This document shows, one piece after another, positions 26,425 through 35,852 of a DNA stretch of 64,000 nucleotides. Source of the DNA: Pseudomonas sp. S06B 330 (lineage in GTDB: Bacteria; Pseudomonadota; Gammaproteobacteria; Pseudomonadales; Pseudomonadaceae); NCBI RefSeq assembly GCF_002845275.2, contig NZ_CP088149.1:1031501-1095500 (forward strand). The letters run 5' to 3'. Within the stretch, counting starts at the first letter, position 1; each line of letters opens with the position of its first letter. The position numbers and the translations under genes were made by a program. The notes beneath the pieces are model-generated. The model was given only the letters and a program-made list of their open reading frames with translations, was not told where the DNA came from and did not search any database.

Positions 26425-27990
26425 TTAATCCGCCATTTCGGTCTGGCGCTCGACCGGGTCGATCAATACGGCTTTCTGCTGGCGCACCATCAGGTCGAGG
26501 ATCTCGTCCTGACGCTCACCCAGCACCCCGGAAAAGCTGATACCGCTGGCCTTGCTCGGTGCCAGCATCGACACCCGGTACAGTTCCACACTCAACGGCG
26601 AGTCGATCGACAGCGGGCCGCTGCCGTTGGCCGCCAGTTCACCGCCGACGACGATCAGCGAGACCTTGGTGTCGAACGGGTCGAGGGCGATGTCGCGGTC
26701 AGTGTCGGAAAGGTCCTTGATGTGCCCGTACACACCCACCAGGCCATTGGCCATGGCGACGTTTTCGTACAGACGAATGTTCACGCTGTTACGCACGCGA
26801 ATGCCGTGGCGGCGGTTGCTGATCAGCTTGTTGCCCCAGATCAGGTTGTCGCCGCTTTCGTACAGGGTGATGCCGTCGGTGTGGTTGCGGTAAATCTCGT
26901 TGTAGGCGATCAGGTTGTTGACGCTGTTACGGTCGATCACCACGCCCGAGAGTTTGTTGTCGTAGCTCTTGTTGTTGATGATCCAGCTGTCGTTGACCTC
27001 ACGGGACACGATGATCCCGTGTTTTTTCTTGGTGCCGTGCACGGTGTTGCCGGCGATGATCAGCCGATGCGAACGGTCGTGGGGGTCGATACCGTAGACG
27101 ATGTTGTCGCGGTAGGTGCTGTCCTTGACCACAAAGTCACTGGTTTCGTAGCAGTAGAAGCCGTACCACATGTCGCTGAATTCCGAGCCGATGATCCAGC
27201 CGGTAGGTTCCGGACGGTTCATCTGCTTGGCCATGTTCGGCGTGTACTGGGAAATACTCACCCCGTACGACTTACTCTTGGCATAGCCAAAACTGGCCAT
27301 CTTGCTGTTGACGATGTACGTCTCGGTGCCGCCCCAGGACAGCAGGAACGGGCGGAATTCGTTGGGCGAGCGGAAGGTCGCCGGGCCGTTGTCCTTTTCG
27401 CGCCAGCCGGTCACCTGGGTATCGCTGACGAACAGTTTGCCGTCGTTGACGATGAACGCGCCGCCTTCCTGGGACAGGCGCAGCTCCTTGACCTTGCCAT
27501 CAATCTCCAGCACGCCTTTTTGCCCGACCACGATCGGCAGCCGCGCCAGGTACACACCTGGCGAGGTTTCACTGAGGTACTGCTTAGGCACGCGTTTGCT
27601 CAGCTCAGTGAAGTTCACATGGCCGTCGTCGATGAAGATCGCCTGGGGGATGCCGTGCTGACGCGCCACCCATTCAGCCATCTTGTTGTCGCCGCCGATG
27701 AACTCCTTGAGTGCATCTTCCTGCAGCATGCGCCGCACTGAAACCTTGCCCTTGTGCGCACGCTGAATCTTTTTCTGCACGGCGTCATAGGTGTAGCCGG
27801 ACAGGTCAGGCAGGGTCGGCGCCGGAATTTGCAGCGGCTCGATCGGCGCGCTGCTGACCGTGTAGGTCTTGGCCTGTTGCAGTTCCTTGGCCACGGGCAG
27901 CGGTGCCTGGCTGTTGGCCAGGGCGATACTGCTGGCCAGCAGCAGCGAGCCGGCCAGCAAGCCGTGCAGGGTGTTTGATTGAAGGCTCAT
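26425..27990 (-). CDS. algG: Mannuronan C5-epimerase
   Basis: This 521-residue periplasmic enzyme has a signal peptide (about 1-25) and a right-handed parallel beta-helix with many CASH-type repeats (for example LIAYNEIYRNHTDGITLYESGDN split across two turns). The catalytic DPHD motif is at residues 302-305. It converts D-mannuronate to L-guluronate in the polymer. It is encoded between algE and algX, as expected for the export scaffold. Confidence 0.96.
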   Translation of the reverse strand: MSLQSNTLHGLLAGSLLLASSIALANSQAPLPVAKELQQAKTYTVSSAPIEPLQIPAPTLPDLSGYTYDAVQKKIQRAHKGKVSVRRMLQEDALKEFIGGDNKMAEWVARQHGIPQAIFIDDGHVNFTELSKRVPKQYLSETSPGVYLARLPIVVGQKGVLEIDGKVKELRLSQEGGAFIVNDGKLFVSDTQVTGWREKDNGPATFRSPNEFRPFLLSWGGTETYIVNSKMASFGYAKSKSYGVSISQYTPNMAKQMNRPEPTGWIIGSEFSDMWYGFYCYETSDFVVKDSTYRDNIVYGIDPHDRSHRLIIAGNTVHGTKKKHGIIVSREVNDSWIINNKSYDNKLSGVVIDRNSVNNLIAYNEIYRNHTDGITLYESGDNLIWGNKLISNRRHGIRVRNSVNIRLYENVAMANGLVGVYGHIKDLSDTDRDIALDPFDTKVSLIVVGGELAANGSGPLSIDSPLSVELYRVSMLAPSKASGISFSGVLGERQDEILDLMVRQQKAVLIDPVERQTEMAD

Positions 27991-28008
27991 ATCAGTGCAC
28001 TCCAGGCA

Positions 28009-29490
28009 TCAGAAGCGCCAGATCACGTCGACGAAGGCGCGGTGCATGTACGAGTCCGCTTCCTTGCCATAGGCATCACCCGGCTTGAACACGCCGCCAC
28101 GGAAACGCACCAGGGCCGAAGGCTCGTCGATCGACTGGCTCAAGGCGGCTGGCAACAGACCCTGTTTGAAGTACTTGGTGACCACCAGGTCCATCTCCTG
28201 ACCGAGGTCTTTCTCGCCCTGGATCAGCGGACGGTTGATGCCGTTGTCATCGACCACGGCATTGATGCCGCTGCTGCCGATGTTCTGGTCACCGTCAACG
28301 CGCCAGAACTTGTGATAGATCAGGCTGGCGTCGTAGTCGTCGCGCAGTTGCCAGGAGGTGAACAGGGTGGCCGCCTGCAGGTTGCCGAGTTCGCCACGGA
28401 AAGCTTCACCGAAGCGGTGGACCCGCGAGCGGGTGCCGGTGAAGTTGGAGCGGTTGCTCTCAAGGCCAGTCTGCTCGTAGTTGCTCGAACCGTCGCTGCC
28501 ACCGCCGCCACTGCCGCGGGCATAGGCGGCACCGACCTGCCAGTTTGGATCAAGGCGAAAGCGAACACCCAGATCGGTGGCCCAGGCATTGACGTCACCA
28601 CTTTGCTTGCCGCTGGCCACTTGTTCGCCGTTGACCGTGGTGGTGTTGAGGCTGTCGCGATCACCGGTCAGCCAGGTCACGCTACCCCAGTAATTGACCG
28701 GGTTCTGGTTGCGCCAGTTGTAGGCGTCGCTGTTGGCCTCAAGGCCCAGCCAGGTCAGATCGCCGGTGCGGGTCTTGTCCAGCTCATCGACGGTCTCGCC
28801 TGGATTTTTCAGGTTGCCACCGTCATGGGTGTGGTGAGCGCGCACGCCGACCCAATGCCCCGGCGTCCACTGGGTGGCAATATCGCCGTAGACATGCAGG
28901 CGATCCTTGTCTTGCGGGGCCAGCTCGGTGAGGTCAGTGCGGTATTCGCTGAAACGCTCGGCAACGCCGACGTTGGCGCGTAGCAGGGTGGTGTCGAACG
29001 TCCAGTTCAGCGCTTCGATGTTGGTGTCGCGCCACATGCCATCTTCGTTGCGCAGGCGCTGGCGACCGAAGCGCAATTCCTCGCCCGGGTAGGCGGTGAA
29101 GCCGCTGTAGCCGACCCAGAATTCACGCATCGCCAGGTAACTTTTGTCCGCTTCGCGGCCATCGGCGCGGCCACTGTCGGATTCAGCGCCATCACCGGAC
29201 TGGCGCAGAGTGTCTGTTTCGATGATGTCGGTGGCCGTCACCGCCTGGCCCATGGCAAAGGCACTCCAGTTACCACGCTCGCCGTACACCCAAGGGCGCA
29301 GGTCCAGACCTACACCGTTGACGTCGCCACCAGAGCGGGTGCCCAGATCTCGGTCATCCTCGGACTGGCCGGTGATTTTTACATCCAGGCCAAAGTTCTT
29401 TTCAGCGGTCATGGCCGCCAGGGTCGGGCACGACCACAGCAGGGCGAAGCCAAGGCCAAGGCCGGCTTTCATCCACGGATTGAGCGTCAT
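28009..29490 (-). CDS. algE: Outer-membrane alginate export porin AlgE
   Basis: This 493-residue protein has a signal peptide (about 1-25, ending LAA) followed by about 18 predicted amphipathic beta-strands, and ends in the aromatic residue of VDVIWRF. AlgE is the outer-membrane pore for alginate and works with the lipoprotein AlgK. The start codon overlaps the algK stop (ATGA), so the two partners are translationally coupled. Confidence 0.95.
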   Translation of the reverse strand: MTLNPWMKAGLGLGFALLWSCPTLAAMTAEKNFGLDVKITGQSEDDRDLGTRSGGDVNGVGLDLRPWVYGERGNWSAFAMGQAVTATDIIETDTLRQSGDGAESDSGRADGREADKSYLAMREFWVGYSGFTAYPGEELRFGRQRLRNEDGMWRDTNIEALNWTFDTTLLRANVGVAERFSEYRTDLTELAPQDKDRLHVYGDIATQWTPGHWVGVRAHHTHDGGNLKNPGETVDELDKTRTGDLTWLGLEANSDAYNWRNQNPVNYWGSVTWLTGDRDSLNTTTVNGEQVASGKQSGDVNAWATDLGVRFRLDPNWQVGAAYARGSGGGGSDGSSNYEQTGLESNRSNFTGTRSRVHRFGEAFRGELGNLQAATLFTSWQLRDDYDASLIYHKFWRVDGDQNIGSSGINAVVDDNGINRPLIQGEKDLGQEMDLVVTKYFKQGLLPAALSQSIDEPSALVRFRGGVFKPGDAYGKEADSYMHRAFVDVIWRF

Positions 29491-30968
29491 AGGGAATCCT
29501 CGCCTTCTTCAGGTGCTTGCACAGCTTGCAGGGCCAGGGCGCCTGCGCCTTGGCCGATGGCGCCACGGGCCTGGCGCTCTTGTTGCAACAGGCGTTCGGC
29601 CTGGGCTTTTTGGGGTGGGGTGAGTTGCTGGTCGAGCTCGGCGGCCAGCGCCTGGGATTGTTCGCTGGGGTTGGCCTGCGCCAGTTGGCTGAAGACCCAG
29701 GCGTTGACCAGGTCCTGGCGAATGCCATGGCCTTCGCTGAACAATTGCGCCAGGGCGTAGTCGGCACTCAGCTGGCCGCCGCGGGCGGCAGTGAGCAGAT
29801 GATCGACCGCTTTCTGCGGGTCGACCTTGCCCAGGTAGCCACGGCGGTACAGTTGACCGAGGTAGTAATGCGCGCTGATTTCACCCGCGTCGGCGGCGCT
29901 TTGCAGGTGGCGTTCGGCTTTTTTTGCATCGGCCGGAACGGTCTTGCCTTCGTAGTACAGGCGACCGAGCAGCAGTTCGGCACGGGGTTGCTCAGCCGCA
30001 CGGCCCTTGTCGATGTACTCCATCAGCTTGTCGGTGTCGCCAAGCTCGGGGAAGTCGTAAATCAACTGCGCCAGGCTGACCCAGGAGGCCGGGTTGACGG
30101 GCGCCACTTGCTCAAGCAGTGCCTGGGCGGTTTTTTCGTCGGTCTGACCCAGGCTACGGTCGGCCAGCACACGGGCGACGCTGTCGACGCGGGTGGCTGG
30201 AATCATGCCGCGCTGGTAGGCGCCTTTGACTTGCTCGATCAACGCGGCTTGCTGCTCGGTCTGGCCGCGTTTCTGGTAAACGGTTGCCAGTTCGACGTAG
30301 CAAACGTCGGTGGTGGTCAGTGCGGCCTTGCAGATGCGCTCGACTTCGTCCAGGTGCTGATCGTAGGTGTTCTGGGTGCGGTACAGCAGGACCTGGGCCA
30401 AGCCTGCTTCCGGGTAGCCGGCGGCGCGCCACTGATCGATCTGCTGTTGTGCATGGGTGTTGGGGAAGCTCTGCGGGTATTGCAGGTAGAGCATCGCCAA
30501 CGGGATCAGGGTGTTGCCCTCGCCATTGGCGAAGGCTTTTTTCAGCAGGGTTTCGGCTTCCTGACGTTCGGCTTCAGTGGCGTCGGGTTTGGCAGCCAGC
30601 AGGCGACCAAGACGGGCCTGGGCGCGTGGCGAAATGTCGGCGGCGGCGCGGTAGGTGGCTTCGGCTTCCTTGAGCTTGGCCGGATCGCGGGTTTCCACCT
30701 GGATATCGGCCAGGCCCACTTGCGCCTCGCTGTAACCCAGGTCTGCCAACTGCCGGTAGTTCTGTTCGGCCAGGGCGGTGTCGCCACGCTTGAGCGCTTC
30801 GTTGGCCAGGCGCTGGTCGGGCAGGCCGGCGCAACCGGCCAGGCTGACCGCGAGGGCCAGGCTGCACAACATCATCCGCGCGCTGGAACCGTTGGCGCTG
30901 CTGTGCAGCCCATCGCCGGCAAGGCCGGCGCCCACAGAAAGGGTGGTGTTCTTGGCGTTCACCGGCAT
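29487..30968 (-). CDS. algK: Alginate biosynthesis TPR lipoprotein AlgK, with REP-derived N-terminal extension
   Basis: AlgK is an outer-membrane lipoprotein built of Sel1/TPR-like repeats that positions AlgE and AlgX. The annotated start at 30968 has a strong GGGAG site overlapping the alg44 stop and gives 493 residues. The lipobox LAGC then falls near Cys46, too far in for a normal signal, because residues 11-23 ([13 protein letters not shown]) are the translation of a REP palindrome at 30910-30936. A normal lipoprotein signal begins at the paired ATGs 30875/30872 ([15 protein letters not shown]), but no good ribosome site precedes them. The mature part from [11 protein letters not shown] onward is typical AlgK. 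Which start is used is unresolved. Confidence 0.92.
   Translation of the reverse strand: MPVNAKNTTLSVGAGLAGDGLHSSANGSSARMMLCSLALAVSLAGCAGLPDQRLANEALKRGDTALAEQNYRQLADLGYSEAQVGLADIQVETRDPAKLKEAEATYRAAADISPRAQARLGRLLAAKPDATEAERQEAETLLKKAFANGEGNTLIPLAMLYLQYPQSFPNTHAQQQIDQWRAAGYPEAGLAQVLLYRTQNTYDQHLDEVERICKAALTTTDVCYVELATVYQKRGQTEQQAALIEQVKGAYQRGMIPATRVDSVARVLADRSLGQTDEKTAQALLEQVAPVNPASWVSLAQLIYDFPELGDTDKLMEYIDKGRAAEQPRAELLLGRLYYEGKTVPADAKKAERHLQSAADAGEISAHYYLGQLYRRGYLGKVDPQKAVDHLLTAARGGQLSADYALAQLFSEGHGIRQDLVNAWVFSQLAQANPSEQSQALAAELDQQLTPPQKAQAERLLQQERQARGAIGQGAGALALQAVQAPEEGEDSL
30910..30936 (+). repeat. REP palindrome inside the algK coding region
   Basis: Core CCATCGCCGGCAAGGCCGGC with flank GCCCACA matches the intergenic copies at 4660-4685, 11672-11696 and (inverted) 35801-35830, including the CTGTGCAGCC lead-in that resembles the flank of the 35801 copy. 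It lies within codons 11-23 of the longer algK frame. Confidence 0.85.
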
Positions 30969-30975
30969 GTCTCCC

Positions 30976-32142
30976 TTAAAGGCCACGGGCTACGGCTTTG
31001 TCGATCAGCCAGTCCAGCGACGGGCCACGATTGCTGTCGACCGCTACCGGGCGACCGGCCAGTTCGCTGGGCAGAGCGCCCTGTGGCTTGATCTGCACGC
31101 GGATATCCGACGACAGGTCTTCGCTGTTGAGGCTGGTGCTGCTGACGATCTCGCCCGTGCGCCATTGGTCTTCACCGGCAATCTGGAAGTCGACCCGGTT
31201 ACCCGGTTTGACGTCGTCGAACTGGCGATAGCTGAAGCGTGCTTCGACGATGGGATTGGTGGTGCGCGGAATCAGTTGGAAGATCACCTGGCCTTTGCTT
31301 GCGTACTGGCCGTCATCCACCAACTGGCGGGCGACCACGCAATCGCAAGGGCTGGTCAGGGTGCCGCTCATTTGCTTGCCGAACAGTTCTTCGACTTTGC
31401 TCGGCTCCAGTTGTTGGTCATCCAGGTGGCCTTTGAGCATGTCCAGCATGCTGGTGCTGAACGACGCCAACGGCGCCCCCTTGACGATGCTGCCGCCACT
31501 CTCGACCAGGCTTTGCACGGTGCCATCGCGAGGCATGGTGACGTTGGTGGTCGGCACGCTGACCACACCGGCCTGGGCATGGCTGACGAAGTACACGCCG
31601 TACACCGACTTGGCGATGAAACCGAAGGCAGCGACGCCGACCACGAACACACCGAGGCTGAAGGTCACCGCACGCAGGCGGCCGAACGCACTCATGCCGC
31701 CGCTGCTGTCTTTCTGCTTGCGCGCCTTGGTGAAGTTGTCGCGCTGCAGGGTGCTGAGCACGTCACCCATGGTGATCAGCTCGCCGGACAGGTGCGAGGT
31801 GATGATGTGGCGCAGGGTGGCAATATCGCGGGGTTCAAGGTTCTGGAACTGCACGCCGGTACGCCCACTGGAGGTATCGAACGAGCGCACCTGGAACTCG
31901 ATGTCCATGGCCAGGCCAAGTTTGTCGACGGTGAACTGCAAGCGGCCGCGCAACACCTCGCCGACTTTCAGCGGGTGCTTGGCATGGAAGCTCAGGCCCC
32001 CGGCAGACAGGTCGTCGACCTTCACTTCCAGGGTTTCGCGGTTGCTCCCCAGGTAGCGCAGCTTGGCCGGGATGCGCACCCGGGCGTGCTGGCGCTGGGC
32101 TTCGGACTCATGCACGACATTGACGTTCACGGCGGTATTCAT
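30976..32142 (-). CDS. alg44: Alginate co-polymerase Alg44 (c-di-GMP receptor)
   Basis: The 388-residue inner-membrane protein has an N-terminal PilZ domain with the c-di-GMP ligands RxxxR at R17/R21 (RQHAR) and DxSxxG at D44/S46/G49, a single membrane helix near 160-185, and a periplasmic HlyD-like region. Alg44 binds c-di-GMP and activates the Alg8 polymerase. The start at 32142 (MNTAVNVN) has AGGAA upstream; a longer frame to 32205 overlaps alg8. Confidence 0.95.
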   Translation of the reverse strand: MNTAVNVNVVHESEAQRQHARVRIPAKLRYLGSNRETLEVKVDDLSAGGLSFHAKHPLKVGEVLRGRLQFTVDKLGLAMDIEFQVRSFDTSSGRTGVQFQNLEPRDIATLRHIITSHLSGELITMGDVLSTLQRDNFTKARKQKDSSGGMSAFGRLRAVTFSLGVFVVGVAAFGFIAKSVYGVYFVSHAQAGVVSVPTTNVTMPRDGTVQSLVESGGSIVKGAPLASFSTSMLDMLKGHLDDQQLEPSKVEELFGKQMSGTLTSPCDCVVARQLVDDGQYASKGQVIFQLIPRTTNPIVEARFSYRQFDDVKPGNRVDFQIAGEDQWRTGEIVSSTSLNSEDLSSDIRVQIKPQGALPSELAGRPVAVDSNRGPSLDWLIDKAVARGL

Positions 32143-32179
32143 GGCGATTTGTTCCTGTTTAATCCAATCGGGTTCCGGC

Positions 32180-33670
32180 TCACACGACCATGAACAGCAC
32201 AGCAATGAAGATGCTGGCCGCCGAGAAGGTCATGGTCCGGGAGGACCAGGTGTTGAACCATTGTTGAAAGCTGGCGAGGTCGCGTTTGAGGGCAGTGGGC
32301 TGGCGCGTCCAGGACTGCTTGTCGAGGCGGAAGAACACGTAGATCTTCATGATCGCGCCGACGATCTGGTTGTAATAAAGAATCAGCGGGTAGGCCGGGC
32401 CGATCTTGTGGCCGGAGCACAGCAACATGAGGGTCAGGATCAGGCGGGTGATGCCGATCCACAGCAGGTAGACCAAGAGGAACCCAGGGCCGAACTTGAG
32501 GCTGGCAATCACCGCGACAGTCAGGCCCAGCAGGCTGGTCCACATCGACACCCGCTGGTCGAACAGCACCACGCTGGTGAACAGGCCCAAGCGACGGATA
32601 CCCAGGCCCAGGGCCCGTGAGTTCTGCCGCAGGTTGTTGCCATACCAGCGGTACATCAGCTTGCGGCTGGCTTTGATGAAGCTTTTTTCCGGTGGGTGCT
32701 CGACCGTGTTGATCGCTGCGTCCGGCACGTAGAAAGTGTCGTAGCCCAGGCGCATGAGGCTGAACCAGCTGGACTTGTCGTCACCGGTAAGGAACTTGAA
32801 GCGACCCAGGCGCCAGTGCTGCAGCGAGTCGTTTTCAACGTCCTTGATGAACTCGGGGTTGGTCACCACGGCAGCGCGAAATACCGACATACGTCCGGTC
32901 ATGGTCAACACGCGTTTGGACAGGGCCATCGAGCACATGTTGATGTGGCGTTGGGCGAAGCGCAGTTTGTGCCACTCGCTCATGATGTAACCGCCGCGCA
33001 CTTCGCAGAACTCGTTGGTGGTCAGGCCACCGACATTGCCGAACAGCTTGAACCAGGGCACGGTCTTGCGTACCACGCCTTCACCGAGCACGGTGTCGCC
33101 GTCGATCACCGCCACGACGGCGTTCTCGTCTGGCAGGTGGCGGGAGATGGCACGGAAGCCATAGGCCAGGCCGTCACGCTTGCCGGTACCGGCGATACGC
33201 ACGAAGTCCAGGGTGACGCGGTCGGGCGGATTGAATTTTTCCCAGAGGCTTTTCACCAGCAACTCATCGGACATTTCCACCAGTGAACACACCACCGTGG
33301 TCGGGTAGCCACAGTCGATCGCTTCACGGATTACCGAGCTGTAGACCTGGGCGGTGGTCAAGGCGTCGATGCGAAAGCTGGTGACCATCAGGTAAACGTG
33401 GGACGGATCAGCGGCGCTGCCCAGCTTGCGCACCTTGCGCCGCAGCAGTGGGTAGACCACGTAGAGAAACAGCATGCCGCGCACAAAGTGCGTGGCACCC
33501 ATGGAATAGCGCCAGATACCGACGGCGCCGACGAGGAAAATGAAATCCTTCGAGTCGGGGTCGAAAATGGAGTTGGGCAAGGCCAGGGCGATCAACATGA
33601 GCAGGCTCACGTAGAACAACCAACCGGCGACCTGTAGCAGGCCGTGCTTGAGCCTTTGCATGTTCTGCAT
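32180..33670 (-). CDS. alg8: Mannuronan polymerase Alg8 (GT2)
   Basis: This 496-residue membrane glycosyltransferase family 2 enzyme polymerises GDP-mannuronate. It shows two N-terminal helices, the GT2 catalytic aspartates ([11 protein letters not shown] and [11 protein letters not shown]), a QHWRLGRF motif equivalent to the QxxRW acceptor motif, and several C-terminal helices forming the translocation channel. The start is 33670 or the ATG at 33661; neither has a clear ribosome site. A 10-bp perfect hairpin separates it from algD. Confidence 0.95.
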   Translation of the reverse strand: MQNMQRLKHGLLQVAGWLFYVSLLMLIALALPNSIFDPDSKDFIFLVGAVGIWRYSMGATHFVRGMLFLYVVYPLLRRKVRKLGSAADPSHVYLMVTSFRIDALTTAQVYSSVIREAIDCGYPTTVVCSLVEMSDELLVKSLWEKFNPPDRVTLDFVRIAGTGKRDGLAYGFRAISRHLPDENAVVAVIDGDTVLGEGVVRKTVPWFKLFGNVGGLTTNEFCEVRGGYIMSEWHKLRFAQRHINMCSMALSKRVLTMTGRMSVFRAAVVTNPEFIKDVENDSLQHWRLGRFKFLTGDDKSSWFSLMRLGYDTFYVPDAAINTVEHPPEKSFIKASRKLMYRWYGNNLRQNSRALGLGIRRLGLFTSVVLFDQRVSMWTSLLGLTVAVIASLKFGPGFLLVYLLWIGITRLILTLMLLCSGHKIGPAYPLILYYNQIVGAIMKIYVFFRLDKQSWTRQPTALKRDLASFQQWFNTWSSRTMTFSAASIFIAVLFMVV

Positions 33671-33698
33671 CCGTATCCAGGGGGGAGAATAGGGTGTT

Positions 33699-33722
33699 GC
33701 GCAGGGCCCTAAGGCCCTGCGC
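33699..33722 (-). other. Intercistronic hairpin between algD and alg8
   Basis: Perfect 10-bp arms GCGCAGGGCC and GGCCCTGCGC enclose a CTAA loop, starting 12 bases after the algD stop. No U-run follows on the minus strand, so it is more likely an mRNA stability or attenuation element than a full terminator. It could make algD transcript more abundant than the downstream membrane genes. Confidence 0.6.
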
Positions 33723-33733
33723 CGCCTGCCGGG

Positions 33734-35050
33734 TTACCAGCAGATGCCTTCGGTGCGGGTGGCCGGGGAGGTGGCCTTGCTCATGAAACCGACCAGGTCG
33801 ATGACCTGCTTGCCTTCAGGGGCTTGTTGGGCGAGGGCGCGGAACTTCTCGTCGCGGTTGCCCAGCACAATCACGTCGGCATGTTTGATGACTTGGTCGA
33901 AGTCGGAATTGAGCAGCGACGAGACATGCGGGATCTTCGACTCGATGTAGTCCTTGTTCGCACCGTGCACACGGGCGTACTCGACGTTGCTGTCGTAGAT
34001 GTTCAGGTCATAACCCTTGCCGATCAGGCGCTCGGCCAGTTCCACCAGCGGGCTTTCACGCAGGTCATCGGTGCCGGCCTTGAAGCTCAGGCCGAGCAGG
34101 GCGACCTTGCGCTTGTCGTGGCTTTCGATGATGTCGAAGGCGTTTTGTACCTGCGATTCGTTGCTGGTCATCAGCGAGTTGAGCAGCGGAGCTTTGACGT
34201 CCAGGCTACTGGCGCGGTAGGTCAGGGCGCGTACGTCCTTGGGCAGGCACGAGCCGCCGAAGGCGAAACCTGGGCGCATGTAGTACTGCGACAGGTTCAG
34301 GGCCTTGTCCTGGCAAACCACGTCCATCACTTCACGGCCATCGACGCCGACCGCTTTGGCGATGTTGCCGATCTCGTTGGCGAAGGTCACCTTGGCCGCG
34401 TGCCAGACGTTGCAGGTGTACTTGATCATCTCGGCCACTTCGATGTCCTTGCGGATGATCGGTGCGTCGAGTTCCTCATAGAGCGATTGCAGAACGTCGC
34501 CGCTGGCCTTGTCCAGTTCGCCGATAACGGTCATCGGTGGCTGGTCGTAGTCGTTGATCGCGGTGCTTTCACGCAGGAACTCCGGGTTCACCGCCACGCC
34601 GAAATCGACACCGGCTTTTTTCCCCGAGCAGTCTTCGAGGATTGGGATGACCACGTTCTTGACCGTGCCTGGCAGGACGGTGCTGCGCACCACGATGGTA
34701 TGGCGGCTGGCTTTTTCGCGCAGTACAAACCCGATCTCGCGGCACACCGACTCGATGTACTCAAGGCCCAGGTCGCCATTCTTTTTGCTTGGGGTGCCGA
34801 CGCAGATCATCGACAGGTCGCTGTCGCGGATCGCTGCGGCAAAATCGGTGGTGCCACGCAGGCGACCGGTATCGATGCCCTGTTGCAAGAGTGCTTCAAG
34901 CCCGGGTTCGACAATTGGCGATTTGCCCTGGTTGATCAGGTCGATCTTGGTCTTGGAAACATCCACGCCAATCACTTCATGACCCCGTGCGGACAGGCAG
35001 CCTGCACAGACTGCACCTACATAACCCAAACCAAAGATGCTGATACGCAT
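33734..35050 (-). CDS. algD: GDP-mannose 6-dehydrogenase
   Basis: The 438-residue cytoplasmic enzyme oxidises GDP-mannose to GDP-mannuronate, the committed alginate step. The N-terminal Rossmann motif is GLGYVGAVCAG (residues 7-17) and the catalytic cysteine is C268 in FGGSCLPKD. The start at 35050 (MRISIFGLGYVG) has a GAGGTGA ribosome site five bases upstream. It is the first gene of the 12-gene operon, preceded by a long regulatory region. Confidence 0.97.
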   Translation of the reverse strand: MRISIFGLGYVGAVCAGCLSARGHEVIGVDVSKTKIDLINQGKSPIVEPGLEALLQQGIDTGRLRGTTDFAAAIRDSDLSMICVGTPSKKNGDLGLEYIESVCREIGFVLREKASRHTIVVRSTVLPGTVKNVVIPILEDCSGKKAGVDFGVAVNPEFLRESTAINDYDQPPMTVIGELDKASGDVLQSLYEELDAPIIRKDIEVAEMIKYTCNVWHAAKVTFANEIGNIAKAVGVDGREVMDVVCQDKALNLSQYYMRPGFAFGGSCLPKDVRALTYRASSLDVKAPLLNSLMTSNESQVQNAFDIIESHDKRKVALLGLSFKAGTDDLRESPLVELAERLIGKGYDLNIYDSNVEYARVHGANKDYIESKIPHVSSLLNSDFDQVIKHADVIVLGNRDEKFRALAQQAPEGKQVIDLVGFMSKATSPATRTEGICW

Positions 35051-35486
35051 CGCTATCACCTCATGTGTTTATCATGCCGGCTCAACTAGCAGAGCCAGAC
35101 CGGGTTGATTAACCAGCAGTTTCCGGGCGAGCGGAGTTGTGGCAAAAAGATGTCACTTCACCGTTCGCAGGCATATAAATAGGGAGTACAAAATAGTCTG
35201 CACTCTAAGTTGGCAGCCAATGGCCAATAATTGTGGACGTGCCCTTAAATGCAGCCGTCTTTATTGCAGTTCTGATTTTAGATACTGCAGTGCTTGCTTT
35301 TTCAAGTGGATAAAATCCTTTGAAATCAACCACTAGGACGATTTTATTGGGCGCGGATCTCCTGGGTGTAACTGAAGTTAAATTGTCGACATTCATGTCG
35401 GCGTTATTGAAGTGCACAGTTTCTGTGCGCCTCCAATAGTGCTGTAGGTCATCTCTCACACGACGCTCGAGAATCGTTACGGGTGG

Positions 35487-35515
35487 TATGAGCGATGGGC
35501 GAGGGGATAAGTTCC
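35487..35515 (-). promoter_or_regulatory. Candidate AlgU (sigma-22) promoter of algD
   Basis: On the minus strand GGAACTT (35515-35509) is followed by 17 bases and TCATA (35491-35487), close to the ECF sigma-22 consensus GAACTT-N16/17-TCtnA. Transcription would begin near 35480. Confidence 0.6.
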
Positions 35516-35614
35516 GAAGGCGGTTCAGTGGCCGTGAAAGATTTTTAACTATTTTTCAAAGTGCCAGTACTTTCACTTTGATAGCACGGGGCAGTTTCGT
35601 CCCTGTATATAAAG

Positions 35615-35623
35615 GACGAACGC
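35615..35623 (-). promoter_or_regulatory. AlgR-like box 1
   Basis: The minus strand reads GCGTTCGTC, one mismatch from the AlgR core CCGTTCGTC, in the same orientation as algD. It lies about 135 bases upstream of the predicted transcription start. Confidence 0.45.
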
Positions 35624-35681
35624 GAGGGGAGATATTTTTGTGCCAGTATCGAAAATTATTTTTCGAAATTCGTCAAAAAAC

Positions 35682-35690
35682 TACGAACGG
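35682..35690 (-). promoter_or_regulatory. AlgR-like box 2
   Basis: The minus strand reads CCGTTCGTA, one mismatch from CCGTTCGTC and in algD orientation, about 200 bases upstream of the predicted start. Two boxes in the same orientation are reminiscent of the paired far-upstream AlgR sites of P. aeruginosa. Confidence 0.45.
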
Positions 35691-35754
35691 TCTTATGGCG
35701 TTTTGCGATAAAAAATAAGAGGCGGTTAATTGGCGCCGGAAATATGGCGAACTT

Positions 35755-35830
35755 GACGGCTGGCAAGGCCAGCTCCCACGGGATCAGGTGTATGTATTTT
35801 CTGTGGGAGTCGGCCTTGCCGGCGATGGGC
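35755..35830. repeat. Inverted REP pair (REPIN) upstream of the alg operon
   Basis: A GGCTGGCAAGGCCAGCTCCCAC copy and an inverted CTGTGGGAGTCGGCCTTGCCGGCGATG copy lie about 20 bases apart. They occupy the region just after the yaaA stop. Confidence 0.8.
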
Positions 35831-35852
35831 TGCAGGGCAGCCCGAGGGGGAG

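Larger units (their letters stand above)
35051..35750 (-). promoter_or_regulatory. algD upstream regulatory region
   Basis: About 800 bases between algD and yaaA hold no credible gene. The stretch 35160-35720 is clearly AT-richer than its surroundings and contains inverted repeats, for example TCGAAAA-TTAT-TTTTCGA at about 35650-35667 and CGTCC/GGACG near 35599-35619. It holds the candidate AlgU promoter (35487-35515) and AlgR-like boxes listed separately. A predicted untranslated leader of about 430 bases is consistent with the long algD leader known in P. aeruginosa. The REP pair at 35755-35830 fills the yaaA end. Confidence 0.75.

Noticed and set aside
24931..27741. A 936-codon open frame on the plus strand opposite algX and algG
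   Set aside because: It is antisense to two genes with intact catalytic motifs, has no family features or ribosome site, and such long shadows are common in high-GC codon usage.
29517..31091. A 524-codon open frame on the plus strand opposite algK
   Set aside because: Antisense shadow of algK and the 3' end of alg44, low-complexity composition and no start signals.
35205..35459. An 84-codon frame in the algD leader
   Set aside because: No ribosome site or homologous features; lies in AT-rich regulatory DNA and is best read as untranslated leader.
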